64,000 bases of DNA from Roseobacter sp. GTDB taxonomy: Bacteria; Pseudomonadota; Alphaproteobacteria; Rhodobacterales; Rhodobacteraceae. Location of the stretch: assembly GCA_002731875.1 (NCBI GenBank), contig PCCY01000031.1:78773-142772 (forward strand), read 5' to 3'. Position numbers and translations under genes: made by a program. This document shows, one piece after another, positions 36,540-45,267 of this stretch (the first letter of the stretch is position 1; the number at the start of each line of letters is the position of its first letter). The notes beneath the pieces are model-generated. The model did no database searches, was not told the origin of the DNA, and was given only the letters and a program-made list of their open reading frames with translations.

Positions 36540-37031
36540 TCAATACTTTTGATCGACCTTCATATTGTTACCGCTCTGGCCAGACATTTTTTGGCCCAGT
36601 TTCCCGTAATTTCCATCTAACTCATTACGATTACTTATTTTTTCCACTTCTCTCAGTATCGTTCGAGCCGCGACGGCCATGCGGGATAACATCGAACTGT
36701 CTTCTTCGACATATTTCTTGAGCCGGGAAAGGTGGTGTTTGATCTCCAACTTCTGGGCGATTGGCTGGTTGATAAATGGCTCAACAAGCGGCGTCTGTAG
36801 CTCCAGCCACTTCAAAAGGCGCGCCTTTTCATCAAATACAGTGCTCACAATCGCCAGATCACCGTTTTTGATCGCTTGGATTTCTCTCTCCAAAACCTCG
36901 ATGGTTTCCTGAATTTTATCAACATAGCCGCGCAGGTTATCTTCATCCTCTGACGTAAGGGCCAGTTGATTGGGGCTCCCGGACGCGGAAGCGTTCGCGC
37001 GCTGGCTAAAACGAAAGGTTTTACGCTCCAT
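36540..37031 (-). CDS. FlgN-like flagellar chaperone or coiled-coil protein
   Basis: A 163-residue helical protein with long charged helices (YVDKIQETIEVLEREIQAIKNGDLAIVSTVFDEKARLLKWLELQTPLVEPFI and LKKYVEEDSSMLSRMAVAARTILREVEKI). Size, helicity and position after flgI and flgJ resemble FlgN, the chaperone for FlgK and FlgL. The start overlaps the flgJ stop by 1 bp. No sharp motif defines the family, so this rests on fold and context. FlgK and FlgL are encoded 3 kb away. Confidence 0.6.
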   Translation of the reverse strand: MERKTFRFSQRANASASGSPNQLALTSEDEDNLRGYVDKIQETIEVLEREIQAIKNGDLAIVSTVFDEKARLLKWLELQTPLVEPFINQPIAQKLEIKHHLSRLKKYVEEDSSMLSRMAVAARTILREVEKISNRNELDGNYGKLGQKMSGQSGNNMKVDQKY

Positions 37032-37333
37032 TATTCTTCACTCACAATGGTGTCTTTTTGAGCTTGGCCATAAGCGCCGAGCATCTGCGAAACACTCCCG
37101 GAAAAGCCCAAGCCCCCCTGGTCTACCAACTGGCTTGCCACCGCTTCTGACATAAAGGACCGCCACATATCGGCTTGGTCCTCGCCGCCGAATACGGCGG
37201 GGCCAGCCGTCTTTATCATCTCGTCGACAAACTGGGTGAGGAACACTTTTTCGAATTCCTTGCCAGTCTCTGCTGCCCGATCCGGCGGCTGATACCCGGA
37301 AACCGGACGCGGCAGTTGAAAGTCACTTACCAT
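37031..37333 (-). CDS. flgJ: Short FlgJ-like rod-binding protein
   Basis: A 100-residue protein equal to the N-terminal rod-binding domain of FlgJ (GKEFEKVFLTQFVDEMIKTAGPAVFGGEDQADMWRSFMSEAVASQLVDQGGLGFS). It has no C-terminal muramidase domain, as is normal in alphaproteobacteria. The separate lytic transglycosylase at 31775 probably provides that activity. The start overlaps the flgI stop (TAATG), and the FlgN-like gene follows directly. It acts as a rod cap or scaffold in the periplasm. Confidence 0.87.
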   Translation of the reverse strand: MVSDFQLPRPVSGYQPPDRAAETGKEFEKVFLTQFVDEMIKTAGPAVFGGEDQADMWRSFMSEAVASQLVDQGGLGFSGSVSQMLGAYGQAQKDTIVSEE

Positions 37334-38502
37334 TAGATAATCTCCAGATCGGCATGCAGCGCACCGGCGGCTTTGATTGCCTGCAAAATGGCGATTGTTT
37401 GGCGCGCCCCAACACCGATAGCATTCAACCCATCGACGAGCTCTTGAAGACTGACATCCCCCTTCAAAATCGTGAAGCTGCCATCAGTCTCCTGTATATC
37501 AATTTCCGTCTCCGGCACGACGACGGTCGTGCCACCAATAGAAATCGGTGCCCCCGAGACCACGGCGGTGCCTCCCCCCACGCTTACAGGATAAGGCTGG
37601 CTGACGTTATAGTTCTCTCTTACCCGGACAGTCAGGCCGCCTTGGCTGATCGCAACCTGTGCAATTCGCACGTCAGCCCCCATGACGATGGTCCCCGACT
37701 TTTCGTCAATGACAACGCGGGCCACGGTGTCGGGCGTGACCAAAAGGTTTTCAACTGCCATGATGGTTTCTGGCGCGTCACGCTTATCGCCGACCCATAC
37801 TTCGATCGTTCCGGAATCAAGCACCTCGACCTGACTAGAACCGAGATGCTTTGCAATCGCTTCGCGAACACGATCAGCAGTGGTAAAATCAGGAGTATTC
37901 AAAGCAATTCGAATGCTATCCAGTTGAAAGAGGCTGAATTCAATTTCACGCTCGACGATAGCGCCGTTTTCAATCCGAGCGATCGTCGGCACACCGTCAA
38001 CAACACTGGCCGCATTGCCATCCACACGGTAACCGGATGCGGCAACCGGCCCCTGCCCAACCGCGTACACCTCACCGTCGGCACCGGTCAAAGGTGTGAT
38101 CAAAAGTGTTCCGCCCCTAAGACTGGTTGCGTCCCCCAAAGACGAGACCGTGATATCTATCGGGGATCCGCGCCGCGCAAACGGGGGCAATTTGGCTGTG
38201 ACCATGACCGCCGCGGTGTTCTTGGTCTTGAGTGCCTGGCCATCCAGATTTGCAACCCCCAACCGCTCAAGCATCCCCCGTATAGACTCGCGCGTGAACG
38301 GGCTTGACGTCAGCTTGTCCCCCGTCCCCAAGAGGCCGACAACCAAGCCATATCCGATCAGATGGTTTTCACGAACACCCTCGAAATGCGCAATATCTTT
38401 TATCCGCACCTCCGCCGCGACAGGGGTCGCGACCAACAGCGCCAGCACTGCGAATGCCAGAGCGCTACGTATTGCCAGGGCGGCGCGCCGGCAAGCAACC
38501 AT
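37333..38502 (-). CDS. flgI: Flagellar P-ring protein FlgI
   Basis: A 389-residue periplasmic P-ring protein with a signal peptide (VACRRAALAIRSALAFAVLALLVATPVAAEVR). Diagnostic core: IKDIAHFEGVRENHLIGYGLVVGLLGTGDK. The C-terminus VSLQELVDGLNAIGVGARQTIAILQAIKAAGALHADLEII is typical. I chose ATG 38502 because GGGAG lies 9 bases upstream; TTG 38523 is the longer option. It heads the flgI-flgJ-flgN-like operon and is divergent from the ftcR-like gene. Confidence 0.96.
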   Translation of the reverse strand: MVACRRAALAIRSALAFAVLALLVATPVAAEVRIKDIAHFEGVRENHLIGYGLVVGLLGTGDKLTSSPFTRESIRGMLERLGVANLDGQALKTKNTAAVMVTAKLPPFARRGSPIDITVSSLGDATSLRGGTLLITPLTGADGEVYAVGQGPVAASGYRVDGNAASVVDGVPTIARIENGAIVEREIEFSLFQLDSIRIALNTPDFTTADRVREAIAKHLGSSQVEVLDSGTIEVWVGDKRDAPETIMAVENLLVTPDTVARVVIDEKSGTIVMGADVRIAQVAISQGGLTVRVRENYNVSQPYPVSVGGGTAVVSGAPISIGGTTVVVPETEIDIQETDGSFTILKGDVSLQELVDGLNAIGVGARQTIAILQAIKAAGALHADLEII

Positions 38503-38517
38503 CGACAGGTCTCCCAC

Positions 38518-38546
38518 TATCAAGAACAGTTCATCTATCCTTGATA
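38518..38546. promoter_or_regulatory. Inverted repeat TATCAAG-N15-CTTGATA upstream of flgI
   Basis: Seven-base arms at 38518-38524 and 38540-38546, lying 16 bp before the flgI ATG. A TATACTTG site at 38609-38616 lies nearer the divergent ftcR-like gene. CTTGATATA is shared with the flgB/fliI region. Confidence 0.45.
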
Positions 38547-38653
38547 TAATCGGCTAATACACGCTAGAATACAAGTAAAAACAGGTATTAATTGTTGCTC
38601 TGGTCAAATATACTTGATACCGATAGGAATAATAAGGTTTTGGGGCAAAGCAT

Positions 38654-39358
38654 ATGCGAATGTATATTTTTGAACAGCGGCAGGAACGATGTGTCGGCCT
38701 TGCTTCGGAACTGCGGAGCGCGGGAATCGACCTGCAATTTATCACCGAAGACTTTTTCCAGACCGGGCTAGGCCCCCTGCTTCACCCCGGCCAGCAGACG
38801 AATGCCATTCTTTTGGGAGAATGCAGCGACATACGAGGGCACATTCGCACGTTGCGATCCGCCGGGTGCGTCAATCCGGTTATCGTCTTGCGGGACTTCC
38901 GAAACGCGAAAGATACATCGGACCTGTTGAACCTGGGCGCAGATGACGTGATTGTCAGCCCGATCCGCGGCACCGAGGTTTTGTCGCGGACCAATTCCAT
39001 CATTCGCCGCCATTACGGCCACGCCGCGGAAAGCGTGATCGTCGGTGAACTTACAGCTTATTTCGACGGTCGTGATCCAGTCGTTTCCGGTAGTCGTATC
39101 AAGTTATCAAAGCGGGAATATTCGGTTTTTCAACACCTCGCATTGAATTCCAACAAGGTGATATCGAAAGACGCCATATACGACGCGATTTATGGTACCA
39201 GCATCGACCAACCCTTTGACAAAGTGATCGACGTGTACATCTGTAAGCTGCGCAAAAAGCTGGCGTCAGCTTCAGACAGCGGTTGGCAGTATATCGAAAC
39301 CGTGCACGGGCGCGGCTACAAACTCAGCTCACCTGAACTGCCCACCGAGGTCGTGTAA
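38654..39358 (+). CDS. ftcR: FtcR-like flagellar regulator with a pseudo-receiver
   Basis: A 234-residue OmpR-type regulator. It resembles FtcR, the flagellar master regulator of Brucella and other Rhizobiales. The C-terminal winged helix (KLSKREYSVFQHLALNSNKVISKDAIYDAIYG, then DVYICKLRKKLAS and IETVHGRGYKLSS) is intact. In the receiver part, the phospho-acceptor Asp is missing: strand 3 reads AILLGECSD where a LD motif is expected. The conserved Lys is Ser (VIVSPIRG). It is therefore unlikely to be controlled by a kinase in the usual way. It is divergent from flgI and convergent with flgL. Confidence 0.83.
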   Translation: MRMYIFEQRQERCVGLASELRSAGIDLQFITEDFFQTGLGPLLHPGQQTNAILLGECSDIRGHIRTLRSAGCVNPVIVLRDFRNAKDTSDLLNLGADDVIVSPIRGTEVLSRTNSIIRRHYGHAAESVIVGELTAYFDGRDPVVSGSRIKLSKREYSVFQHLALNSNKVISKDAIYDAIYGTSIDQPFDKVIDVYICKLRKKLASASDSGWQYIETVHGRGYKLSSPELPTEVV

Positions 39359-40441
39359 TCAACGCAAGAAGTTAAGGATAGACAAGCTGGAGAGCCGCGA
39401 CGTGACTTGGTAGCTCGCCTGCAATTGCGTTTCCAGATTGTTCATCCGCGTGATCGCCTCGTAGGGGTCAACGCTTTCATAATTTGATATTTGGGTGCGC
39501 TGAACCAACGATATGTCCGTAAGCTGAATTTGCGCTTTCTCGACGATTTGTTGATTGAACCCGATCCTAGCGGACGCATCTAGCATTCCCTTTTGGGCGA
39601 CGCCCAAAGTGTCCACGATCCTGCCCATCCAAGTAGAATATGCAGCCTCGTCCAGTTCGCGGACATCTGTAGAAGCCAACATCGCAAGCCCTTGATAGGC
39701 TGCGCGGAAAGCTTCTTCGTTGGCTCGGTTCCCATACACGACCTCTTGGCCGGTGTTCACCCAGGCCCGTATCTGCTTGGTCGGCTGCCCGTCCGCGTCA
39801 ATGTTAGGCGATCCTTGGTAGAATGTGCCTTCGAAGTTCCGACTTGGGTCGGTGCTGTCCTGGGACAGAAATATCTGGTCTATCTTATCCGCGATCTGCG
39901 TAGCACTGGCGGCATCCGTCGGCCCCGTCCCGACTATTTCCCGGAGCACCCCTTCAGGTGTGCGACCGGTCACGGCACTCGTATCGGTCCACCGCGTCAG
40001 GGCAGGCTTTTTGGAATCTATTCCGGCAAAAACACTATCGCCGTTAAACGTCACGTTCATCGCAGCAACCACGCCTTCCAGTGCCGCGCGAGCCTGCATT
40101 TGAAGAACCTCTGCCCCATTGATCGGACGAGATGCGTTTAATACCGCTGTTTCCAGCACCGACTGCACCTCTTCGCGGGCATTGTCCACCGACGCCAGCA
40201 TCGTCGATAGCTTGTTCGCCAAGAGGCCATTGGATGTGATAAAGGTCTGCGTTGCATCTTCGCGACCACGCAATTTCGTCACCGATGCGGCGCTCGGACC
40301 GAGGCTCTCGTAAATGTTTGCCTTAAGTCCGGTGGATACCTCCTGCCCGGCCCGTTGAAGATCAGAGGTCGCTCGCTGGACGCTCTGCCTATTGAACAGG
40401 TTCATCTGAAACGTCGAAAAAGATCTTATACCCAAAACCAT
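39359..40441 (-). CDS. flgL: Hook-filament junction protein FlgL
   Basis: A 360-residue junction protein with flagellin-like ends. The N-terminus MVLGIRSFSTFQMNLFNRQSVQRATSDLQRAGQEVSTGLKANIYE and C-terminus YEAITRMNNLETQLQASYQVTSRLSSLSILNFL match FlgL. It forms the adaptor between FlgK and the filament. It starts 10 bp after the flgK stop and is last in the flgE-flgK-flgL operon. Its stop abuts the stop of the ftcR-like gene. Confidence 0.95.
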   Translation of the reverse strand: MVLGIRSFSTFQMNLFNRQSVQRATSDLQRAGQEVSTGLKANIYESLGPSAASVTKLRGREDATQTFITSNGLLANKLSTMLASVDNAREEVQSVLETAVLNASRPINGAEVLQMQARAALEGVVAAMNVTFNGDSVFAGIDSKKPALTRWTDTSAVTGRTPEGVLREIVGTGPTDAASATQIADKIDQIFLSQDSTDPSRNFEGTFYQGSPNIDADGQPTKQIRAWVNTGQEVVYGNRANEEAFRAAYQGLAMLASTDVRELDEAAYSTWMGRIVDTLGVAQKGMLDASARIGFNQQIVEKAQIQLTDISLVQRTQISNYESVDPYEAITRMNNLETQLQASYQVTSRLSSLSILNFLR

Positions 40442-40451
40442 CGTTAGAGCC

Positions 40452-41870
40452 TCACACGGCTGCGATCAACGTGTCGATCATATCAGACACGGTGCTCAGA
40501 ATTCTGGAATTCGCAGCATAGCTTTGATCGATTAAAATCAGCTGCTGCATCTCATCATCTATGTTGACCCCTTCGGAATTCCGTCTTGCCGACATCACGA
40601 CTTCGGCGGCGGAACTTGCGGCGTTAAAGTCATTTTCAGATTTTACACGCTCCAAAGCCTGGCTGGTGATCATTTCCGCTGCGAAATCCCGAATGGTGAC
40701 ATCTGTCGGAATTCCCGTACCCGAAGCGGAAGACAAAGGTTTGTCCAACGCGGCGATAAAGGCATTGATCTGGCCGGCTTCCGATGCAGGGCCTTGCGTT
40801 GAAGCGCCCAGACCGTCACGCACCCGCCAGACTTCCAGTGCGCCGGTGGCCAAAAGCTTATCGTTCACCTGCAAACGCCCAGCCAACCCCACACTATTCG
40901 CCGCTGAAAAAGCTGACCCGTTATCGGTAAACAGCCCCGGTTCGCCGGCGGCGAGGCTGGCGTCGGCGTTTTCAAAGGACTGGACAATCCCTCGTGCGTA
41001 TTCATCCAACTGTTGTTCAAACCGCGGGATTATATCACGTTTGAGCTGCGACAATCCGGTAAGACTTCCATACCGCAAGCCGCGAACGCCCTCTTTGAAG
41101 GGCGTGATATCCTGGGTTCCGGCCATCAATGTCCCGTCGCTGGGGTTAAAGGTGACGTCATGCACCTGATTACCCTCGAGCAAGGCCGCACCGCTTAAGG
41201 TATAGATACTGATCGACCCGCTTGCCGAAGTCGTCACACGTGTGTCGACGATACCTGATATCTGATCCAGAACCGTATCCATCTTCTCGTCGAATTTGGC
41301 GCTTTCCAGTGACCCCGCGGCAAATTCGCGTCGACTGCTGCTCAGATCTCGTAGTTGGTATAACGCTTGGTTTAAATCAGCCACTTCATAGCGAATTTCC
41401 ATATTCACATCGTTCAGCGTAGAACCAAGCGTGACAGCGGCTCCTCGCACCGACCGCGCCAAATCTTCGGCCGCCAACACCGTCGCTGCCTGCGCCCCGT
41501 TCGAGGAAGGAAGGTTCGACAAGGTTGTTAGACTGTTTTGGAATGTATTGAACTTATCCGCCGGAGACGTGCCATCACCAGGTTGCCCCAGATAGGCCGT
41601 ATAACCTGTCAGCCCTTCTTGGATGGACTGATACTGTGCCATTTTGCTGTTCTCTAGGCGCGACATCCGCTGCAAGGTGACATCAACTTCGCGGCGGATT
41701 TCGCTGATAATCGCGCCGCCCTGGCCAGCACCCGGTGTGACAAGCACGCCTTGACGCCGAACATAACCCGGCGTCATAGCGTTTGATACGTTGTCGGCGG
41801 CAATCCGCGACAACCCTTGCGTCGTCTGCAAACCCAATGCTGCTGAATTAAGCGCGCCCGTCAGGCTCAT
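40452..41870 (-). CDS. flgK: Hook-filament junction protein FlgK (HAP1)
   Basis: A 472-residue junction protein. The N-terminal rod/hook motif (LGLQTTQGLSRIAADNVSNAMTPGYVRRQGVLVTPG) and C-terminal helix (DDEMQQLILIDQSYAANSRILSTVSDMIDTLIAAV) are standard. It follows flgE by 23 bp and precedes flgL by 10 bp. Length is shorter than the enteric 547 but common in Rhodobacteraceae. Exported late by the type III apparatus with help of the FlgN-like chaperone. Confidence 0.95.
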   Translation of the reverse strand: MSLTGALNSAALGLQTTQGLSRIAADNVSNAMTPGYVRRQGVLVTPGAGQGGAIISEIRREVDVTLQRMSRLENSKMAQYQSIQEGLTGYTAYLGQPGDGTSPADKFNTFQNSLTTLSNLPSSNGAQAATVLAAEDLARSVRGAAVTLGSTLNDVNMEIRYEVADLNQALYQLRDLSSSRREFAAGSLESAKFDEKMDTVLDQISGIVDTRVTTSASGSISIYTLSGAALLEGNQVHDVTFNPSDGTLMAGTQDITPFKEGVRGLRYGSLTGLSQLKRDIIPRFEQQLDEYARGIVQSFENADASLAAGEPGLFTDNGSAFSAANSVGLAGRLQVNDKLLATGALEVWRVRDGLGASTQGPASEAGQINAFIAALDKPLSSASGTGIPTDVTIRDFAAEMITSQALERVKSENDFNAASSAAEVVMSARRNSEGVNIDDEMQQLILIDQSYAANSRILSTVSDMIDTLIAAV

Positions 41871-41893
41871 ATCTTACTCCAGACCGACCAAGC

Positions 41894-43195
41894 CTATCGC
41901 TTCAGCCGCGTTGTTTCGTCCATCATATCATCAACCGTGGTGATCACTTTGGCATTGGTCGAGAAAGCGCGCTGTGCTTTGATCAGATCAGTCATCTCTT
42001 GTGCGATGTCGACGTTCGACGCCTCTAACGCGCCGGCATTAATGGAACCAACGGTAGACGAATTGGCCTGTAGCGCAGAGAAAGAGCCGGTTTCACCGGA
42101 AAGACGATAAGCATTGCCTTTCACTTCGACTAGCCCATTTGGGTTGGCCACCACGGCTACGGGAATATCGTATAGCGCACGGCGCATACCGTTATCAAAA
42201 ATCCCAAACAAGGTGCCGTCTTCCGAAATCTCGCTACGTATCAGTTGGCCAACGCTCGATCCGTCACGGTCAAATGAAAGGCTGAAGTCACCTGCGAATT
42301 GGCTAACACCGTCGAATGCCCCGGGTCTGCCAAGGGTGATATTGATCTCTTGCGGCACGGCCCCGTTGTTCAGCGTAACTGTGGCCACTCCGGTGGTGCC
42401 GTCTACGGAAAACGCGGCAGGCGCGGTCGCCGTGGAGGTCACATTCGAATAATTCAATGGCGATCCGGCAGCGGGGCCGGAGTTGCTGAATTCCATTGTG
42501 ACACCACCCAAGGGGTCGCCGTTTTGGTCAGCGATCGACAAATCCCACGTATTCGCGACTGTTGTTGGCGCCCACGAAAAACTGAGCCGCTGACTCTCCC
42601 CCAGGGCGGAGAACAGCTCTGACGTCGTGACAAATGGCGCACCCGGCGTCGCCAGACCGGTATCCTGCGAAGGCAAGTTGCCAAAAGACTTGATAGAAGT
42701 GGTCACCCCGGCGGAAAGATTGACGTTTCCGACGTTGACCGTTTCCATCTGCTTAAAGGAACTGCGGTCAACGGACCCGATCGATCCGTCCAAGCCGTAA
42801 GGATATCCAGAAAGGAAATAGCCCGCAGCGTTCTTCAGGTTCCCCTGCTCATCGGGAAGAAACGAACCGGCCCGCGTTAGCATATAGTTGGTTTGAACTT
42901 TTTCATTGGGGTTCAACGAAACGGCAAAGAATCCGTTACCACCGATTGCCAGGTCAGTCGATGAATTGGTCGAGATCAGGCCGCCCGCGGTCGCAATATC
43001 AACTTGCTTTACAGCCTCGACCGAAAGCACCCCTTCTGCGCTCCCGCCGGAAGCAGTAGTGGTCACCATCTGCGCAAAACCACGGCGATACCCGACGGTG
43101 TTCGAGTTTGCGATGTTTTCAGAAATGCTGCCCACAGCCTTTGAGTTGGCGCGCAACCCACTGACACCGGTTTGAAGCGCACTAGAGATACTCAT
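41894..43195 (-). CDS. flgE: Flagellar hook protein FlgE
   Basis: A 433-residue hook protein. The N-terminus (SSALQTGVSGLRANSKAVGSISENIANSNTVGYRRGFAQM) and C-terminus (EASNVDIAQEMTDLIKAQRAFSTNAKVITTVDDMMDETTRLKR) form the D0 domain; the middle carries the FlgE variable region. It heads the flgE-flgK-flgL operon. Two TATWCTTG motifs lie upstream, one inside a long imperfect palindrome. Confidence 0.94.
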   Translation of the reverse strand: MSISSALQTGVSGLRANSKAVGSISENIANSNTVGYRRGFAQMVTTTASGGSAEGVLSVEAVKQVDIATAGGLISTNSSTDLAIGGNGFFAVSLNPNEKVQTNYMLTRAGSFLPDEQGNLKNAAGYFLSGYPYGLDGSIGSVDRSSFKQMETVNVGNVNLSAGVTTSIKSFGNLPSQDTGLATPGAPFVTTSELFSALGESQRLSFSWAPTTVANTWDLSIADQNGDPLGGVTMEFSNSGPAAGSPLNYSNVTSTATAPAAFSVDGTTGVATVTLNNGAVPQEINITLGRPGAFDGVSQFAGDFSLSFDRDGSSVGQLIRSEISEDGTLFGIFDNGMRRALYDIPVAVVANPNGLVEVKGNAYRLSGETGSFSALQANSSTVGSINAGALEASNVDIAQEMTDLIKAQRAFSTNAKVITTVDDMMDETTRLKR

Positions 43196-43290
43196 GATCT
43201 TACCCCATTTTTGCTTTTCATATTCTTGCTTAAGTAAACATGTAGGAAGTTTAGTTTAAGGAAGGTTAAAGAAATACCATTTATCATTGT

Positions 43291-43318
43291 GACTATACTT
43301 GCCGTTCAAGAAATAGTC
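43291..43318. promoter_or_regulatory. Imperfect 28-bp palindrome upstream of flgE
   Basis: GACTAT ... ATAGTC outer arms (43291-43296, 43313-43318) enclose CTTG-CCGTT-CAAG. It includes the TATACTTG motif (43294-43301). A second copy, TATTCTTG, is at 43221-43228, closer to flgE. It lies between the stop of the 43326 gene and flgE. Confidence 0.5.
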
Positions 43319-43325
43319 TATCTTT

Positions 43326-45146
43326 TCATGGCGATATCCCGGATTTAGCAATGCTTTCGAATGCCTGCTCTAAACGAGCGAGGCTTTCTGCTGCCCGGTC
43401 AGCACGCAGGGGTAGAACGTTGTCACGCTCTTCACTTATGCTTTTCGCCAATGATATCAAGTAATTGGATGACGTAAGACTTGGGTAGGCACGTGTGACC
43501 AAATCCAACGTTTCCACATCGTCTGAACGATAGGCCGCAATCAACAGCCGTGTCGCGTCCTGCAAATAAAATTCTTCGGGGTATTTGTTCCACAAGCGCA
43601 GCAGCACATCCGCCGCTTGCGTCCAACGCTGCTCTTCGGAAAACGCCAGCCCAAGGTTACGAAGGTAATCGCTGCTCGGGGCTTTGACTTTGGTCTCCAT
43701 CAAGGCGGGCCTGTCCCCCAGCTGGGCCAAAACGCCGGCCATCACAATCCGGTATTCCTCTTCTAGCGTGCCTGCATCGTCGACATCCATCAGATCAAGG
43801 GTCAATCGGGCATCAGCGTAAGAACCCGCACGCAACTGCGTTTGAGCCAGCTTCAAATGCAGCCTGAAGATATTTTGGTTAAAAGAGCTGTCCTTCTCTT
43901 CCTGTTTTTCCTGCAAAATCCGGGCAGCGCGTCGAAACTCCTTGGCTGCGAGGTCTGTTGCATCCAAGGTCAGCATATAATCGCCAAAGGTTTCTATCTG
44001 GTCGGTAAACCCATCGAGATATCTAAAGTACGGCAGTAACTTGAGGTGCAGAGCCATCCAAGCCGACAAGGGATACTGCCCCTCTCTGCCTTTATCATAC
44101 ACCGCCTTGAGCAACCCCTGCGCCTCCTCCTCAATAGAAGCGGTTTCGGCCCGATAGGGAAAACGCAGCAACAGCTTCCCCAAAGTCAAAACATGCTCGG
44201 CGTCGTTATCCAGCGCATGATAAACACGCCCCAGCCTGCGCAAAACCTCAAGCTCGTATTGTCCGCCGCGCCACGCCTCTGAACCATTAGACAGTGCATT
44301 CTGAGCCGCCAACAGCGCACCTCGGCTTCCGTTTCGCAGCGACATATCGGCAATGGCAAGGCGCGCCCGCACAGCGTAGTGGTCCCAACCGCTGGCCGCA
44401 TCGAGATAACCCTTTAGCGCCGACGTGTCGTTACCGCGTTTTTCAGCGGCACGGGCATGCAGAAAAGTACCCGCCGTCGCTGCTGACGAATCTTGCTGTT
44501 CATCCAACAATCGCAGCGCTGCGTCCACGTACTGACGGCGATCCAGTTCGATTGCCGCCTCCAGAAGTACAGGAAGTGTCGCGCGAATAACTGCCGCTGG
44601 TTGACGGCTGAGACCCGCAAAGCTTGGCTCTATGTTAAGCGACAAGGACAAAGTATCTGACGTCGCAATAGCATTCAAACTGGCCCAGAACGCGCGGTCG
44701 GGCCGTCCGGGAAGCGCAAGCGGAGAAGTCTCGTAGTCTGGCGCGCCTTCGGGCGGCGGCTCCCCTTCGAGCAATCGCACAGCATCCATTAAGGTCCGAT
44801 GGCGCCGGATGGCATCTTTTCCCACCGGGGTGATACCAGCCAGCACCGAAGATGCCTCATAGAGCAGCATATGCGTGATATAAAGCTCGGCTATGTTCAG
44901 CAGTATATCTTCGTTGCGCGATCCATGCGCAGCGCTTAGTGCTTCGATCTGCCGCTTGAGGTCATTGTGAAATCCAGCGGCGGACCAGCGGTTCAAATCC
45001 ATGTCGCTGCGCCAAGCGTTTTGCGGCGTCGCCACATCCGGATCCAGCGCTTTTGCAAGATCAGTCGTGGAAGCGCCAAGAACACCAGAAGATACCCCCA
45101 ACAATAACGCGGCATTAAATGCAATTATGCGACTCAGTGGGGGCAC
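43326..45146 (-). CDS. Large periplasmic helical-repeat (TPR-like) protein of the flagellar cluster
   Basis: A 606-residue protein with a signal peptide (IIAFNAALLLGVSSGVLGAS) and a long series of TPR-like helical pairs, for example DARLTLDLMDVDDAGTLEEEYRIVMAGVLAQLGDR and WTQAADVLLRLWNKYPEEFYLQDATRLLIAAYRSDDVE. It has no catalytic motif. It lies between flgE and flgF. In rhizobia the periplasmic MotC stabilises the stator and needs the chaperone MotE; a MotE-like gene occurs at 27130, so this may be the MotC-like client, though it is larger than Sinorhizobium MotC. Function not proven. Confidence 0.75.
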   Translation of the reverse strand: MPPLSRIIAFNAALLLGVSSGVLGASTTDLAKALDPDVATPQNAWRSDMDLNRWSAAGFHNDLKRQIEALSAAHGSRNEDILLNIAELYITHMLLYEASSVLAGITPVGKDAIRRHRTLMDAVRLLEGEPPPEGAPDYETSPLALPGRPDRAFWASLNAIATSDTLSLSLNIEPSFAGLSRQPAAVIRATLPVLLEAAIELDRRQYVDAALRLLDEQQDSSAATAGTFLHARAAEKRGNDTSALKGYLDAASGWDHYAVRARLAIADMSLRNGSRGALLAAQNALSNGSEAWRGGQYELEVLRRLGRVYHALDNDAEHVLTLGKLLLRFPYRAETASIEEEAQGLLKAVYDKGREGQYPLSAWMALHLKLLPYFRYLDGFTDQIETFGDYMLTLDATDLAAKEFRRAARILQEKQEEKDSSFNQNIFRLHLKLAQTQLRAGSYADARLTLDLMDVDDAGTLEEEYRIVMAGVLAQLGDRPALMETKVKAPSSDYLRNLGLAFSEEQRWTQAADVLLRLWNKYPEEFYLQDATRLLIAAYRSDDVETLDLVTRAYPSLTSSNYLISLAKSISEERDNVLPLRADRAAESLARLEQAFESIAKSGISP

Positions 45147-45267
45147 ATCTATCCTTCAATTTACAATTAAAACTTGCCTTATTCTTGTATTCGTGAAATT
45201 TTATGTTTGCAACAGAATGTCTCATCCAGACATTGCTTTGATGTCCAACCAACAAGCGGAGAGCTGA

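Noticed and set aside
43256..43269. Possible CtrA box upstream of flgE
   Set aside because: The two TTAA halves are separated by six bases, not seven, so it does not meet the consensus used for the other boxes.
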